Assembly: GCA_902537325.1 (NCBI GenBank)
Contig: CACBAT010000001.1
Coordinates: 59,908 to 123,907, forward strand
Reading direction: 5' to 3'
Origin: an uncultured Alphaproteobacteria bacterium
Lineage (GTDB): Bacteria > Pseudomonadota > Alphaproteobacteria > HIMB59 > GCA-002718135
DNA: 64,000 bases
The translations under genes were made by a program, and so were the position numbers. The notes under the pieces are model-generated. The model ran no database searches. It was not told the origin of the DNA and saw nothing but the letters and a program-made list of their open reading frames with translations. Positions 19,516-30,084 of the stretch are shown here, piece after piece; position 1 is the first letter of the stretch; every line of letters starts with the position of its first letter.

Positions 19516-19555
19516 AAACTCATGATGATTTATTTACTTTTTATAGTCAATAAAA

Positions 19556-22500
19556 TTAATTTATAGTTTGAAGACTTTTTATTGTGAATTCCTGAGTTTT
19601 CATATGTTCAATAGCATCTACAGCAACTTTTGCTCCTGCTATTGTCGTATAATATGGAATATTATACATTAAGGATGTCCTTCTAATACTATAGCTATCT
19701 CTAATAGATGATTGAGTTTTTGTCGTATTAATTACTAGTTGAATTTCATTATTAATTAATGAGTCAACTACATGAGGATTACCTTCTTTTACTTTATTTA
19801 CTATTTTTGTATTGATGTTATTAGAATTTAAGTATTCAGCAGTTCCTTTAGTTGCAAGTAGATTAAAATCTAATTCTTTTAACTTTTGAGCAATCTTAAT
19901 AATGAACTTTTTATTATCATTATCTATTGAGATAAATACTGTCCCTTTAGATGGAAGGATATTACCACATGCTATTTGGCTTTTTATGTAGGAAGATAAA
20001 AAGGTTTCATCTATTCCCATAACTTCTCCTGTAGATTTCATTTCAGGACCTAATATTAGATCAACTCCATCAAATTTATTGAATGGAAAAACAGATTCTT
20101 TTACATTAAAGTTTTTTAATTCATTAATTTTGTAATCGTTCAATATTGAATTAAGATTTTCGCCAACCATTACTTTAGCTGCAATTTTTGCGATTGGAAT
20201 ACCTTTTGATTTGGCCACAAATGGTATAGTTCTGCTGGCTCTTGGATTTACTTCTAAAACATATATTTTTTTATCTTTAATTGCTAATTGAGTATTCATT
20301 AATCCCACAACATTAATTTCATTGGCAATTTTTGATACCCATTCAATTATTTTATTCTGAGTTTCTTTACTAACTGAATAGGGAGGTAAGGAACAAGCAC
20401 TATCTCCAGAGTGAATTCCTGCCTCTTCGATGTGTTCCATAATCCCAGCTACAAATATTTCTCCATTTTTATCTCTAATTATATCTACATCTATTTCTTT
20501 GGCATTCTCAAGATACTCATCAATTAAAATTACATTATTTGAAGAAACTTCAAGAGCTTCATTAGAAAATGATTCTAAATTATCTTTATCGTATGCGATT
20601 TGCATAGCTCTTCCTCCAAGTACATAAGAAGGTCTAACTAAAACTGGATATCCAATTTCTTCAGCTTTTTCTAAAGTTTGAGATACTGTATTTGCAAAAG
20701 CATTTTTTGGTTGAGCAATTTTTAGTTTCATTAATATTTCACTGAATCTATCTCTATCTTCAGCCAAATCTATTGCTTCAGTTGAAGTTCCTATAACTTT
20801 TATACCAGCTTCTTCTATTTCTTTTGCAATTTTTAAAGGAGTTTGTCCTCCAAACTGAACTAACACACCAAGAACATTTCCATTACTTTTTTCTTTATTG
20901 TAAATTTCAATAACACTTTCAGCTGAAAGTGGCTCAAAATAAAGTCTATCAGCAGTATCATAGTCAGTTGAAACCGTCTCGGGGTTACAATTTATCATTA
21001 TTGTTTCAATGCCTTTTTCTTTCAATGCATAGACAGCATGTACACAGCAATAATCAAACTCAATTCCTTGACCTATTCTATTAGGGCCACCTCCAAGGAT
21101 TATTACTTTGTCTTTTGATGTAGGATTAGCTTCACAGAATTTAGTATTTTCAAAATCCCAGTCATAAGTAGAATAAAGATAAGGAGTTTTAGAGCTAAAT
21201 TCACCAGCACAAGTATCTACAAGCCTGAAGACGGGATTAATATCACTATTATTTCTAAATTCTCTTAATACATTTTCCTTAATATTTAATATTGATGAAA
21301 TTTTAGTATCTGAATAGCCTATTTTCTTTGCATATAATATTATCTCTTTCTTGAGGCCTTTATCTTTTAAGATTTCTTCAAAATTAATTATTCTTTTAAT
21401 TTGATATAAAAACCATTTGTCATATTTTGTAATTTTATTGATTTCATCAACTGATAGTCCAATCCTAAGAGCTTCACCTACAACTAATAAGCGTTGAGAA
21501 GATTGTATTTTAAGTTCACTCAAAATTGAATTTTTATCATTTGAACGTAGTTTTGGTTTATCAAAACCAGTTAGACCATACTCAAGGGAATTAAACCCCT
21601 TTTGGATTGATTCATTAAAAGATCTACCTATGCTCATTGCCTCACCAACAGATTTCATGGATGTCGTTAAGTCAGAATTAGCACCAACAAATTTTTCAAA
21701 AGTAAATCTTGGAATTTTAGTTACAACATAATCAATAGTTGGTTCAAAACTTGCCGGTGTTGTCGTAGTAATATCGTTTTCAAGTTCATCCAAAGTATAA
21801 CCTACGGCTAATTTTGCAGCAATTTTTGCTATTGGAAAACCTGTAGCCTTTGATGCTAACGCAGATGATCTACTAACTCTTGGATTCATTTCAATTACAT
21901 TAATTTCTCCATCTTCAGGATTTATTGCAAATTGAACATTTGATCCGCCAGTATCTACTCCTATTTTTCTGAGAACCTTAATGCTAGCATTCCTTAAAAT
22001 TTGATATTCTTTATCAGTTAATGTTAAGGATGGAGCTACTGTAATGCTATCTCCAGTATGAACACCCATTGGATCAACATTTTCAATTGAGCAAACAATA
22101 ATACAATTATCTTTATTATCTCTAACAACCTCCATCTCAAATTCTTTCCAACCTGAAACAGATTTTTCAATAAGTATCTGATTTGTTGGGCTAGCATTTA
22201 AACCTCTATTACATAAATCAATAAAACCCTCATCATCATAGGCTACACCGCCTCCGGTACCACCAAGTGTAAAACTTGGTCTTATGACAAGAGGTAAATT
22301 TAATTCATTTTTTACTCTTTTTGATTCTTCAATAGTGTTAACCACGTAACTTTTAGGACAGCTTAGACCAATTTCATTCATAGCATCTTTAAATTTTTGC
22401 CTATCCTCAGCTAATTCTATTGCTGTTGGATTAGCTCCAATCATTTTTACTCCGTGTTTTTCAAGTATACGATTATTAAATAATTCCATTGAAACGTTTA

Positions 22501-22786
22501 AAGCAGTTTGCCCTCCCATAGTTGGCAGAAGAGCATCTGGTTTTTCGATTTCGATTATTTTTTGTACAAATTCTTTAGTTATAGGTTCAATATAAGTTTG
22601 ATCGGCTAATTCTGGATCAGTCATTATTGTTGCAGGATTTGAATTAATTAACACAATTTTGTAGCCTTCATCTTTGAGAGACTTACATGCCTGAGCACCC
22701 GAGTAATCAAATTCACAAGCTTGACCAATAACTATTGGACCTGCACCTACTATTAATATTTTATTTATGTCAGTTCTTTTTGGCAT
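19556..22786 (-). CDS. carB: CarB, carbamoyl-phosphate synthase large subunit
   Basis: A 1076-aa CarB, making carbamoyl phosphate for arginine and pyrimidines. It has two ATP-grasp halves (starting [20 protein letters not shown] and [20 protein letters not shown]), an oligomerisation region between them, and a C-terminal MGS-like allosteric domain (about residues 935-1070). An upstream TTG would add 28 residues, but the ATG at 22786 ([11 protein letters not shown]) matches the family start and E. coli length (1073 aa). It overlaps the 3' end of carA by 17 bp, so translation is probably coupled. Both catalytic halves look intact. Confidence 0.96.
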   Translation of the reverse strand: MPKRTDINKILIVGAGPIVIGQACEFDYSGAQACKSLKDEGYKIVLINSNPATIMTDPELADQTYIEPITKEFVQKIIEIEKPDALLPTMGGQTALNVSMELFNNRILEKHGVKMIGANPTAIELAEDRQKFKDAMNEIGLSCPKSYVVNTIEESKRVKNELNLPLVIRPSFTLGGTGGGVAYDDEGFIDLCNRGLNASPTNQILIEKSVSGWKEFEMEVVRDNKDNCIIVCSIENVDPMGVHTGDSITVAPSLTLTDKEYQILRNASIKVLRKIGVDTGGSNVQFAINPEDGEINVIEMNPRVSRSSALASKATGFPIAKIAAKLAVGYTLDELENDITTTTPASFEPTIDYVVTKIPRFTFEKFVGANSDLTTSMKSVGEAMSIGRSFNESIQKGFNSLEYGLTGFDKPKLRSNDKNSILSELKIQSSQRLLVVGEALRIGLSVDEINKITKYDKWFLYQIKRIINFEEILKDKGLKKEIILYAKKIGYSDTKISSILNIKENVLREFRNNSDINPVFRLVDTCAGEFSSKTPYLYSTYDWDFENTKFCEANPTSKDKVIILGGGPNRIGQGIEFDYCCVHAVYALKEKGIETIMINCNPETVSTDYDTADRLYFEPLSAESVIEIYNKEKSNGNVLGVLVQFGGQTPLKIAKEIEEAGIKVIGTSTEAIDLAEDRDRFSEILMKLKIAQPKNAFANTVSQTLEKAEEIGYPVLVRPSYVLGGRAMQIAYDKDNLESFSNEALEVSSNNVILIDEYLENAKEIDVDIIRDKNGEIFVAGIMEHIEEAGIHSGDSACSLPPYSVSKETQNKIIEWVSKIANEINVVGLMNTQLAIKDKKIYVLEVNPRASRTIPFVAKSKGIPIAKIAAKVMVGENLNSILNDYKINELKNFNVKESVFPFNKFDGVDLILGPEMKSTGEVMGIDETFLSSYIKSQIACGNILPSKGTVFISIDNDNKKFIIKIAQKLKELDFNLLATKGTAEYLNSNNINTKIVNKVKEGNPHVVDSLINNEIQLVINTTKTQSSIRDSYSIRRTSLMYNIPYYTTIAGAKVAVDAIEHMKTQEFTIKSLQTIN

Positions 22787-23939
22787 TTTGTTCAATAAGT
22801 TTATAAAATTCTTCAAACAAATAATGACTATCATGTGGACCAGGTGACGCCTCTGGGTGATATTGAACACTAAATACTGGTAAATGCTTATGTCTTAAAC
22901 CTTCATTAGTCCCGTCAAATAGTGAAACATGAGTTTCAATTATATCTTTGCCAAAACTATCTCTATCAACTTCAAAGCCGTGATTTTGTGAAGTAATTTC
23001 TACAATGCCTGTTTCAAGATTTTTTACAGGATGGTTTGAACCTCTGTGACCCTGAAACATTTTTTTAGTTTTTGCATTTAATGCCAATCCTAAAATTTGA
23101 TGCCCTAAACATATTCCAAATATTGGAATATTATCATCAATTAATTTTTTAATCACATCAACTATTTTACTACCTGTGGCATAAGGATCACCAGGGCCAT
23201 TTGATAAAAAAATTCCCGAAGGATTAGTTTCTATTATTTCTTCGTAGCTAGAAAATAAGTTTAATACTGTTGGGTTAAGATTAAATTCATTTAGATTTCT
23301 TAAAATATTATTTTTGATACCAAAGTCTAAGCAAGTGACATTATATTTAAATTGGCTTTTAATTGATTTATCACTTTTCCATATTCCTTTTTTCCAATTA
23401 TAGTTTTCCTCTGTCGATACAATCTCCGCCAAATCTAAATTTTTAAGACCTTTCCACTCATTTATTTGAGTTTTAAGTTTTTCAATTTTATTTTCATCTT
23501 CTCCAAAGTGAATAATTGCGGCCTTCTTAGCCCCCTCAACAGATAATTTTTTAGTTAAGTATCTAGTATCAATTCCAAAAATACATGGAATTTTGTTTTT
23601 TAAAAAATATGTATTTAAGTCATTTTCTGCTCTCCAATTTGAATACTCTGATAATGGCTGATTTATTACACAACCATCAGCATAGATTTTTTTTGATTCT
23701 TGATCTTCTTGATTTGTACCTACAATTCCAACATGTGGAAAAGTAAATGTAATTATTTGTTTTGTATATGAGGGATCAGATAATGCTTCTTGATAGCCTG
23801 TTTGAGAGGTATTAAAACAAAGCTCACCTACAGCAGCTTTTTTTTCTCCTAATCCGTAACCCCATAAGATTTCACCATTTTCTAATACAAGAGCTGCAGT
23901 TTTATTGTGTATATGTGGTTCTTTTTTTAAAACTTCCAT
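22770..23939 (-). CDS. carA: CarA, carbamoyl-phosphate synthase small subunit
   Basis: A 389-aa glutamine amidotransferase subunit that supplies ammonia to CarB. The C-terminal class I domain has the nucleophile in [10 protein letters not shown] and the catalytic [10 protein letters not shown] near the end. The N-terminal domain ([28 protein letters not shown]) is complete. The ATG at 23939 is preferred to a TTG six codons upstream because it suits the family start. The 120 bp between carA and the divergent yqeY gene should hold both promoters, although no convincing boxes were found. Confidence 0.95.
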   Translation of the reverse strand: MEVLKKEPHIHNKTAALVLENGEILWGYGLGEKKAAVGELCFNTSQTGYQEALSDPSYTKQIITFTFPHVGIVGTNQEDQESKKIYADGCVINQPLSEYSNWRAENDLNTYFLKNKIPCIFGIDTRYLTKKLSVEGAKKAAIIHFGEDENKIEKLKTQINEWKGLKNLDLAEIVSTEENYNWKKGIWKSDKSIKSQFKYNVTCLDFGIKNNILRNLNEFNLNPTVLNLFSSYEEIIETNPSGIFLSNGPGDPYATGSKIVDVIKKLIDDNIPIFGICLGHQILGLALNAKTKKMFQGHRGSNHPVKNLETGIVEITSQNHGFEVDRDSFGKDIIETHVSLFDGTNEGLRHKHLPVFSVQYHPEASPGPHDSHYLFEEFYKLIEQNAKKN

Positions 23940-24059
23940 TATATTTAGATGAAGCAAAATGATAGTTAGTAGGCATTTATAACAATGTAGTCAAGGATTA
24001 GTTGAATTTAAAAAGAAGAATTATATTATTAAATTAAATTTATTAGAAAGTGAAAAAAT

Positions 24060-24515
24060 ATGAGCTTAAAGGATAAAATTGAAAGTAATTATAACAATTC
24101 TATCAAAGAAAAAGATAGTAATTCCATCAATACTTTAAGATTAATAAAGAGCGCTATTAAAGATAAGGAAATTTCTCTTAGAGGTAAGCAAGACTCTTTG
24201 ACCGATTCTGATATTTTAAGTTTACTTCAAAGTTTAGTAAAACAAAGAAAAGATTCAATAGAAGCTTTTGAAAAAGCGAATCGGAATGATCTTATTGAAA
24301 ATGAACTAAATGAAATCAAAGTAATAGAAATGTTTTTACCAAAACAAATGGACGAAGATGAAACAATATTGATCATAAAGAATATAATTCAAGAAAATAA
24401 TTATACATCAATCAAAGAAATGGGTGCACTTATGAAAATAATTAAGGAAAAATATACTGGAAAAATAGATATGGGCTTAGTTGGAAAAATAGCTAAATCT
24501 TTATTGGGCAATTGA
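24060..24515 (+). CDS. YqeY, GatB/YqeY domain protein
   Basis: A 151-aa YqeY-family protein, related to the helical tail of GatB and thought to interact with tRNA or aminoacyl-tRNA amidotransferases. Recognisable features are an N-terminal LKDKIESNYNNSIKEKD helix, TLRLIKSAIKDKEI, LQSLVKQRKDSIEAFEKANR and IKVIEMFLPKQM. The C-terminal KEMGALMKIIKEKY segment fits too. It heads the yqeY-dnaG-rpoD operon; here it takes the place that rpsU has in E. coli. Its TGA overlaps the dnaG ATG. Confidence 0.92.
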   Translation: MSLKDKIESNYNNSIKEKDSNSINTLRLIKSAIKDKEISLRGKQDSLTDSDILSLLQSLVKQRKDSIEAFEKANRNDLIENELNEIKVIEMFLPKQMDEDETILIIKNIIQENNYTSIKEMGALMKIIKEKYTGKIDMGLVGKIAKSLLGN

Positions 24516-26263
24516 TGTCATTTTCAAAAAATGATCTTGAATTAATAAAATCAAAAATTCTTCTTTCACAAGAAATTGAAAAAAAAACAAAAGTAATAAA
24601 AAAAGGAAAGGATAGTTGGTGTTGTTGTCCTTTTCATGATGAAAAAACTCCATCTTGCAAAATAAATGATGATTTAGGTTCCTATTATTGTTTTGGATGT
24701 GGAGCTAAAGGAGATATATTTACAATATACACAGAACTTTATAATTTTTCATTCCCTGAAGCAGTAAAAGAATTAGCTCAAAGAGTTGGTATTAGAATAC
24801 ACGATAATTTTGATTCAAATATTAATAAAAAAAATGATAAAATTTATAAAATTTTAGAAATTTCGACAAAATGGTTTCAGGATAATCTACAGTCAAATAA
24901 AGATTGTCAAAGATATTTAAATAAAAGAAATTTATCAAATGAGACTATTAAATATTTTAAGTTAGGATTTTCTTCTAGTTCAAAACAAACTCTTTATCAA
25001 TTTCTAAAAGAACAAGGTTTTGAAGATAAAGAGCTTCTTGAAAGCAATGTAGTAAAGCTAGATAAAAATAATAAGATACGTGATTTTTTTTATAATAGAC
25101 TAATTTTTCCAATTATAAATGAATATGGAAAAATTGTTGGATTTGGTGGTAGAGTATTAGACAATTCAAATCCTAAATATATCAATTCGCCTGAAAGTGA
25201 TTTTTTTAAAAAAAGAAATATTTTGTATAATCTTTTCAACGCTAAACAAACCATAAGATCAAAAAAAAATATGTTAATTTGTGAAGGTTATATGGACGTA
25301 ATAAGTTTGTATGACAAAAATATTAAAACAGCTGTTGCTCCACTTGGAACTTCTTTAACAGACAGTCATCTTTTATTATCATGGAAATATGTAAATAAAC
25401 CAACATTGATGTTTGATGGAGATACATCAGGTTTAAAAGCTTCTTTTAAAAGTGCTATAATGTCGTTACCTTACTTAACTCCTTCAAAATTATTACAATT
25501 TATTATTTTACCAAATGAATATGATCCTGATACTTTCATAAATGAATATTCTTTAAGCAAATTTGCAACATATTTAAAAAACCCACTTTCACTTGTAAAT
25601 TTCATTTTTCAGGAATCATCAAAATCAATTGATTTACAAAAATCTGATAACAAAGTTATTTTTGATAACTATATTGATGAATTAGTTAGCAATATAAAAG
25701 ATAGTAAAATAAGATATTTTTACAAAAATGAGTTTAAATCTTTATTTTTTCAAAAAATAAAATCATTTTCTAGTAAAAAACAAACTATAAAAATTATTCC
25801 AAAAACGATTTCATTAAAAGATAAACAAATTTACTCTTTTCTTAGAGCCTATTTAAATCATTTGAAATTACGAAAAAAGATCTATTCACTATTGATAGCT
25901 TCAGAATTACTAAATAATGAACAAACTGAATTCTTAAATTTTATTCACAAATCTGATTTTTTTGAGGTTGATGTAGATAATATTAATACCGTTAAATTTC
26001 CAAATAAAGTATCTGAAATTTACCAAAAAACAAAGGATAATAGTATATCTCAACTTTTCCCCTATGTACGCTTAGATTATGGTTCTGAGGAGGTTATAAA
26101 AGAAATAAAAGAATCCATAAATAATTTGAAGACAAGACTTTCAAATTTGAAAAAAATAAATAAAAGCCTAGATAATATAAATACTGATTCTTCTTCAATG
26201 ACTTGGGATGAGTTAAAAAATATCACTTTTAACCTTCACAACAATGAAGAATTATTAAAATAA
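24515..26263 (+). CDS. dnaG: DnaG, DNA primase
   Basis: A 582-aa primase. The N-terminal CHC2 zinc site is C38-x2-H41-x17-C59-x2-C62 ([22 protein letters not shown]). The catalytic core contains [18 protein letters not shown] and the TOPRIM acidic motif in [12 protein letters not shown], followed by an [11 protein letters not shown] segment that also carries TOPRIM acidic residues. The C-terminal helicase-binding region is poorly conserved. The true start is the ATG at 24515 overlapping the yqeY stop, not the TTG three bases upstream. rpoD follows 4 bp downstream. Confidence 0.96.
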   Translation: MSFSKNDLELIKSKILLSQEIEKKTKVIKKGKDSWCCCPFHDEKTPSCKINDDLGSYYCFGCGAKGDIFTIYTELYNFSFPEAVKELAQRVGIRIHDNFDSNINKKNDKIYKILEISTKWFQDNLQSNKDCQRYLNKRNLSNETIKYFKLGFSSSSKQTLYQFLKEQGFEDKELLESNVVKLDKNNKIRDFFYNRLIFPIINEYGKIVGFGGRVLDNSNPKYINSPESDFFKKRNILYNLFNAKQTIRSKKNMLICEGYMDVISLYDKNIKTAVAPLGTSLTDSHLLLSWKYVNKPTLMFDGDTSGLKASFKSAIMSLPYLTPSKLLQFIILPNEYDPDTFINEYSLSKFATYLKNPLSLVNFIFQESSKSIDLQKSDNKVIFDNYIDELVSNIKDSKIRYFYKNEFKSLFFQKIKSFSSKKQTIKIIPKTISLKDKQIYSFLRAYLNHLKLRKKIYSLLIASELLNNEQTEFLNFIHKSDFFEVDVDNINTVKFPNKVSEIYQKTKDNSISQLFPYVRLDYGSEEVIKEIKESINNLKTRLSNLKKINKSLDNINTDSSSMTWDELKNITFNLHNNEELLK

Positions 26264-26267
26264 AGTT

Positions 26268-28433
26268 ATGGCAAAAAAGAAGAAAAAAACTGTAAAGAAA
26301 AAAACAACAGCATCCAAAAAGAAAAATTCAGTTAAAAGAAAATTAGCTAAGAAGAAATCAATTTCCAAATCTTCTAAAGCACCTAAATCAAAAATTTTAA
26401 AAAAAACTAAGAAAACTAAAAAAACTATTTCAAAAAAAGTATCTAAGAAAGTTTTAACTACACCTTCACAAAAAGATAAGCCAAAAAAAATTCCAAAAGC
26501 AATCTCAGGCTTTGATGAAAAAATAAAAGAAATATTTGCCAAGTTAATTAACAAACACAAAATTGATGGAATATATACTCAAAAAATAATCGAAAAAGCT
26601 ATTCCTAAAAAATTCAGGCTTGAAGAAAACATAAAAAAATTTACTGATCTAATAACTTCCAATAATATAAAGATTCATTCTGAGGAAGAGGCAAAAGAAT
26701 TAATAACTCTAGCAAAAGAACAAACTGCAAAATCTGAAGAAGGCAGTGATAAACAAGAAAAAAAACAAACAGGCAAAACTGATGATCCAGTAAGACTATA
26801 CTTAAGAGACATGGGTGCAGTAGAGCTTTTAAGTAGAGAAGGCGAAATAGCTATTGCTAAAAGAATTGAAGCTGGAAGAGAAAAAATGATTGGTGCAATT
26901 TGTGAAAGTCCAATGACGATTAGATCAATTATCAATTGGAAAGATGCAATTAAAGATGGAACGATGTTGTTAAGGGATATCGTAGATTTAGAAGCTACAT
27001 ATGATATGTCAGATATTTCAGACTCTAAGTTAGAAGATACACTTAAACTAATAGAAAGTGGAGGAGATGAAGAAAACAATAAAAAAAACAAAGAAGCAGA
27101 AAATAATAATGAAGAAAAAGTTGATAATGATCAACAACAGGAAGAAGATGAAGATGATAGTTTAAATGTTTCACTCGCAGCTATGGAAGAAAAATTGAAA
27201 CCCAAAGTATTAAATGACTTTAACGATATAACAAAATTATTCAAAAAACTTCAAAAACATAGCCAAGAACTAATAAATGCTGACAAAAAAAATGAAAAAA
27301 ACTTTATTTCTTTAGAAAAGAAATACCTAAAAGTACAAAAAGAAATGGTTTCAGCTATGAAAGCAGTTCATTTTAATTCAACTACTATTGAGGCTCTTAT
27401 GGAAGCTTTATATGAATTAAATAAAAAACTTCTTTTACGTGAAGGTAAAATGTTACGTTTGGCAACTAGCTCTGGAGTAAAAAGAGAGGATTTTGTATCT
27501 CAATACCTTAATTTTAATTTTGAAAAAAACTGGATACAAAGTCTTTTAGCAACTAAAGATAAAAATTGGGAAAAATTTATTAATAGAAATCATATTGAAA
27601 TAAACAAAAATATTGAAGAGATTAAAGAAATTCAAGCAGCATCAGAACTGCCTTTAACCGAGTTTAGAAGAATAGTTGGCACAGTACAACAAGGAGAGAG
27701 ATCAGCAAATAGAGCAAAGAAAGAAATGATAGAATCTAATTTAAGACTTGTTATTTCAATTGCAAAAAAATACACAAATAGAGGCCTTCAATTTTTAGAT
27801 TTGATTCAAGAAGGCAATATTGGCCTTATGAAAGCAGTTGATAAATTTGAATACAGAAGAGGTTATAAATTTTCTACCTACGCCACCTGGTGGATTAGAC
27901 AGGCAATAACAAGATCAATTGCTGATCAAGCTAGAACAATTAGAATACCAGTTCATATGATTGAAACAATAAATAAAATTGTCAGAACAACAAGACAAAT
28001 CATGTCCGAGATCGGCAGAGAGCCAACACCTAATGAATTAGCAGATAGATTGCACATGCCTCTAGATAAAGTAAAAAAAGTACTTAAAATTGCAAAAGAA
28101 CCTATTAGTTTAGAAACTCCTGTCGGAGACGAAGAAGATAGTTCTTTAGGAGATTTTATTGAAGATAAAAATGCACTTATACCAATAGATGCTGCAGTTA
28201 AAAGTTCTCTTAGAGATACTACAACAAGAATATTATCCTCTTTGACACCTAGAGAAGAAAGAGTTCTAAGAATGCGTTTCGGTATTGGTATGAATAGTGA
28301 CCATACTTTAGAGGAAGTCGGCCAGCAATTTAGCGTTACAAGAGAAAGAATAAGACAAATAGAGGCTAAAGCCTTACGAAAATTAAAGCACCCCACTAGA
28401 GCAAGAAAGTTAAAAACATTTCTTGACGAATAA
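26268..28433 (+). CDS. rpoD: RpoD, primary sigma factor
   Basis: A 721-aa housekeeping sigma-70. Residues 1-70 are an unusually lysine-rich, low-complexity extension ahead of region 1.1. Region 1.2 follows at about 175-215 ([20 protein letters not shown]), then an acidic non-conserved insertion (about 260-300). Region 2 lies at about 485-560 ([20 protein letters not shown]; the [15 protein letters not shown] core melts the -10 element). Region 3 follows, and region 4 ends the protein ([19 protein letters not shown]). It is the last gene of the yqeY-dnaG-rpoD set, and its TAA overlaps the ATG of the next gene. Opposite-strand reading frames across the K-rich part are composition artefacts. Confidence 0.97.
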   Translation: MAKKKKKTVKKKTTASKKKNSVKRKLAKKKSISKSSKAPKSKILKKTKKTKKTISKKVSKKVLTTPSQKDKPKKIPKAISGFDEKIKEIFAKLINKHKIDGIYTQKIIEKAIPKKFRLEENIKKFTDLITSNNIKIHSEEEAKELITLAKEQTAKSEEGSDKQEKKQTGKTDDPVRLYLRDMGAVELLSREGEIAIAKRIEAGREKMIGAICESPMTIRSIINWKDAIKDGTMLLRDIVDLEATYDMSDISDSKLEDTLKLIESGGDEENNKKNKEAENNNEEKVDNDQQQEEDEDDSLNVSLAAMEEKLKPKVLNDFNDITKLFKKLQKHSQELINADKKNEKNFISLEKKYLKVQKEMVSAMKAVHFNSTTIEALMEALYELNKKLLLREGKMLRLATSSGVKREDFVSQYLNFNFEKNWIQSLLATKDKNWEKFINRNHIEINKNIEEIKEIQAASELPLTEFRRIVGTVQQGERSANRAKKEMIESNLRLVISIAKKYTNRGLQFLDLIQEGNIGLMKAVDKFEYRRGYKFSTYATWWIRQAITRSIADQARTIRIPVHMIETINKIVRTTRQIMSEIGREPTPNELADRLHMPLDKVKKVLKIAKEPISLETPVGDEEDSSLGDFIEDKNALIPIDAAVKSSLRDTTTRILSSLTPREERVLRMRFGIGMNSDHTLEEVGQQFSVTRERIRQIEAKALRKLKHPTRARKLKTFLDE

Positions 28434-29260
28434 TGAAGCTTACGCTTCTTGGAACTGGATGCCCATCTATTGATTATAAAAGGTGTGGTTCGGCAAACTT
28501 AATTTGGTCAAAAAAAACTAAAATCCTAATTGATTGTGGTTCTGGCGTAACACAAAGATTAAATCAAAGTGGACATTCTTCAACAGAAATTGATGCTTTA
28601 TTGCTTACGCATTTGCACACAGATCATGTAATAGATCTATATCAACTCATTATATCATCTTGGCACTCGGATAGACATTCAATTTGGAAAATATATGGTC
28701 CAAAAGGAACAAAAAAATTTGTTGATCAAATTTTTTTAGCATGGAAGGATGAACGTAATTTAAGAATTTCTTATGAAAAAAGAAAATCAATAAAAGCTCT
28801 CAAATATAAAGTTTTTGAATTTAATAAAACAGGTTCAATAAATATAAAAGATATAAAGTTTAAATATTTCGAAGTAGATCATAAGCCAGTACCATTTGCT
28901 TATGGCTTTTCATTTTATAATAAAAGGAAGAAATTAACTATAAGTGGTGATACAAGACCATGTGAGAGTTTAATGCAAAATGCACAGAACTCAGATGTTT
29001 TACTTCATGAAGTTTTTATAGAATACGAAATGAATAAAACGTCAAAACTTAGAACTAAAAAAACATTACATAATGTCAAAGAATATCACACCCCAAGTAA
29101 TCTTGTTGGTAAAGTAGCTAAATTAACAAATTGTAAAAAACTTGTTTTAACACATTTTGTCCCAACAAGATTTAATGTTTCAAAATTAAAGAAAATTGTT
29201 AAAAAAGATTTTGGCAAAGATCCTATAATTGGAGAAGATTTATTAACAATCAATATCTAG
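28433..29260 (+). CDS. metallo-beta-lactamase fold hydrolase, RNase Z-like
   Basis: A 275-aa MBL-fold protein. The metal motif THLHTDHV gives H60, H62, D64 and H65; further ligands are likely H153 in the EVDHKPVPF region, D in SGDTRPCE and H in LVLTHFVP. The start LTLLGTGCPSIDYKRCGSAN resembles ribonuclease Z and arylsulfatase-like relatives. Whether it processes tRNA 3' ends cannot be decided, and both tRNAs in this window already encode CCA. It overlaps the rpoD stop by one base (TAATG). Its TAG lies in a CTAG that also provides the stop of the convergent PanB-like gene. Confidence 0.8.
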   Translation: MKLTLLGTGCPSIDYKRCGSANLIWSKKTKILIDCGSGVTQRLNQSGHSSTEIDALLLTHLHTDHVIDLYQLIISSWHSDRHSIWKIYGPKGTKKFVDQIFLAWKDERNLRISYEKRKSIKALKYKVFEFNKTGSINIKDIKFKYFEVDHKPVPFAYGFSFYNKRKKLTISGDTRPCESLMQNAQNSDVLLHEVFIEYEMNKTSKLRTKKTLHNVKEYHTPSNLVGKVAKLTNCKKLVLTHFVPTRFNVSKLKKIVKKDFGKDPIIGEDLLTINI

Positions 29261-30084
29261 CCAACTTTATTTAAAAATTTTTCAAACTCATCATCTTTTA
29301 TTTCAACTATATTCGATGGAGTTGGAAATTTTTTAGTGTTTACGTCTTTAATAAAACTTTTAAGTCCTTCTATTGTATCATCTAATAGCTTCTCATAGGA
29401 TCTATTTGTATCCTTAAATACTTTTGCGTGACGAGGCACTTTATCAGTATTAGTACCTATAACATCTTGAATAAATAAAAACTCAACATCACATTTAGGA
29501 CCACTTCCCATAGACAATGTTAATAAATTAACTTTTTTTGTAATAATTTCTGCAACTCTATCAGGCACACATTCTACTTCCAGACCAATTGCACCTGCTT
29601 GATCGTATGCCAAAGCATCTTGATAAACTTTGTAGGCAGATATAGAATCTTTTCCTACTGCTTTAAAACCACCAGTCCATGTACTTTTATAAGGTATTAA
29701 GCCTATATGACTGACAGCTGGCAATCCTTCATTTCGAAGAGCTTCTATATATTTTGGGCTATTACCGCAATAAACTGCATCGGCCCCATTTTCCCTTGCA
29801 ATAAGAGCAGCATCAATTGCTTTATCTGGAGAAGACAATTGACCAAGGCCATAAACCATAAATGTATTTGGTGCTGCATCACGAATATCTTTAATATGTG
29901 CATCCCTAAACCATCTATTTGTAGGCACACCTGTTCTTAATGTATCTTTTTTAAATGAAACAATTTGAATATCTATACCAGCTTGTTCAGCTGCATATGC
30001 TTCTAAAGCATTAGTTACATATAGTTCTGTTAATTTAACTTTTCCTTTTTTATCAAATAAATCTTTAACTGTAAGTTTTGACAT
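29257..30084 (-). CDS. PanB-like protein of the PEP mutase/ketopantoate hydroxymethyltransferase superfamily
   Basis: A 275-aa TIM-barrel protein whose second half follows PanB: SHIGLIPYKSTWTGGFKAVG (about 125-144), DALAYDQAGAIGLEVECVP (about 156-174, with the catalytic-type E171) and a SMGSGPKCD in place of GIGAG. The first half diverges: by eye, the metal-binding aspartates of PanB (D45 and D84 in E. coli) align with F and G here, and the ketopantoate lysine is also missing. It is therefore probably not ketopantoate hydroxymethyltransferase. It overlaps the MelA-like GH4 gene by one base and should be co-transcribed with it, which suggests a sugar-related role. Confidence 0.7.
   Translation of the reverse strand: MSKLTVKDLFDKKGKVKLTELYVTNALEAYAAEQAGIDIQIVSFKKDTLRTGVPTNRWFRDAHIKDIRDAAPNTFMVYGLGQLSSPDKAIDAALIARENGADAVYCGNSPKYIEALRNEGLPAVSHIGLIPYKSTWTGGFKAVGKDSISAYKVYQDALAYDQAGAIGLEVECVPDRVAEIITKKVNLLTLSMGSGPKCDVEFLFIQDVIGTNTDKVPRHAKVFKDTNRSYEKLLDDTIEGLKSFIKDVNTKKFPTPSNIVEIKDDEFEKFLNKVG

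Noticed and set aside
22787..22870. 28 extra N-terminal residues on CarB
   Set aside because: They come from the antiparallel-independent frame over the carA 3' end and start at a [14 protein letters not shown] at 22786 fits CarB.
26255..27091. Long minus-strand frames opposite rpoD rich in F, L and S
   Set aside because: They mirror lysine- and glutamate-rich coding sequence on the plus strand and have no recognisable domain.
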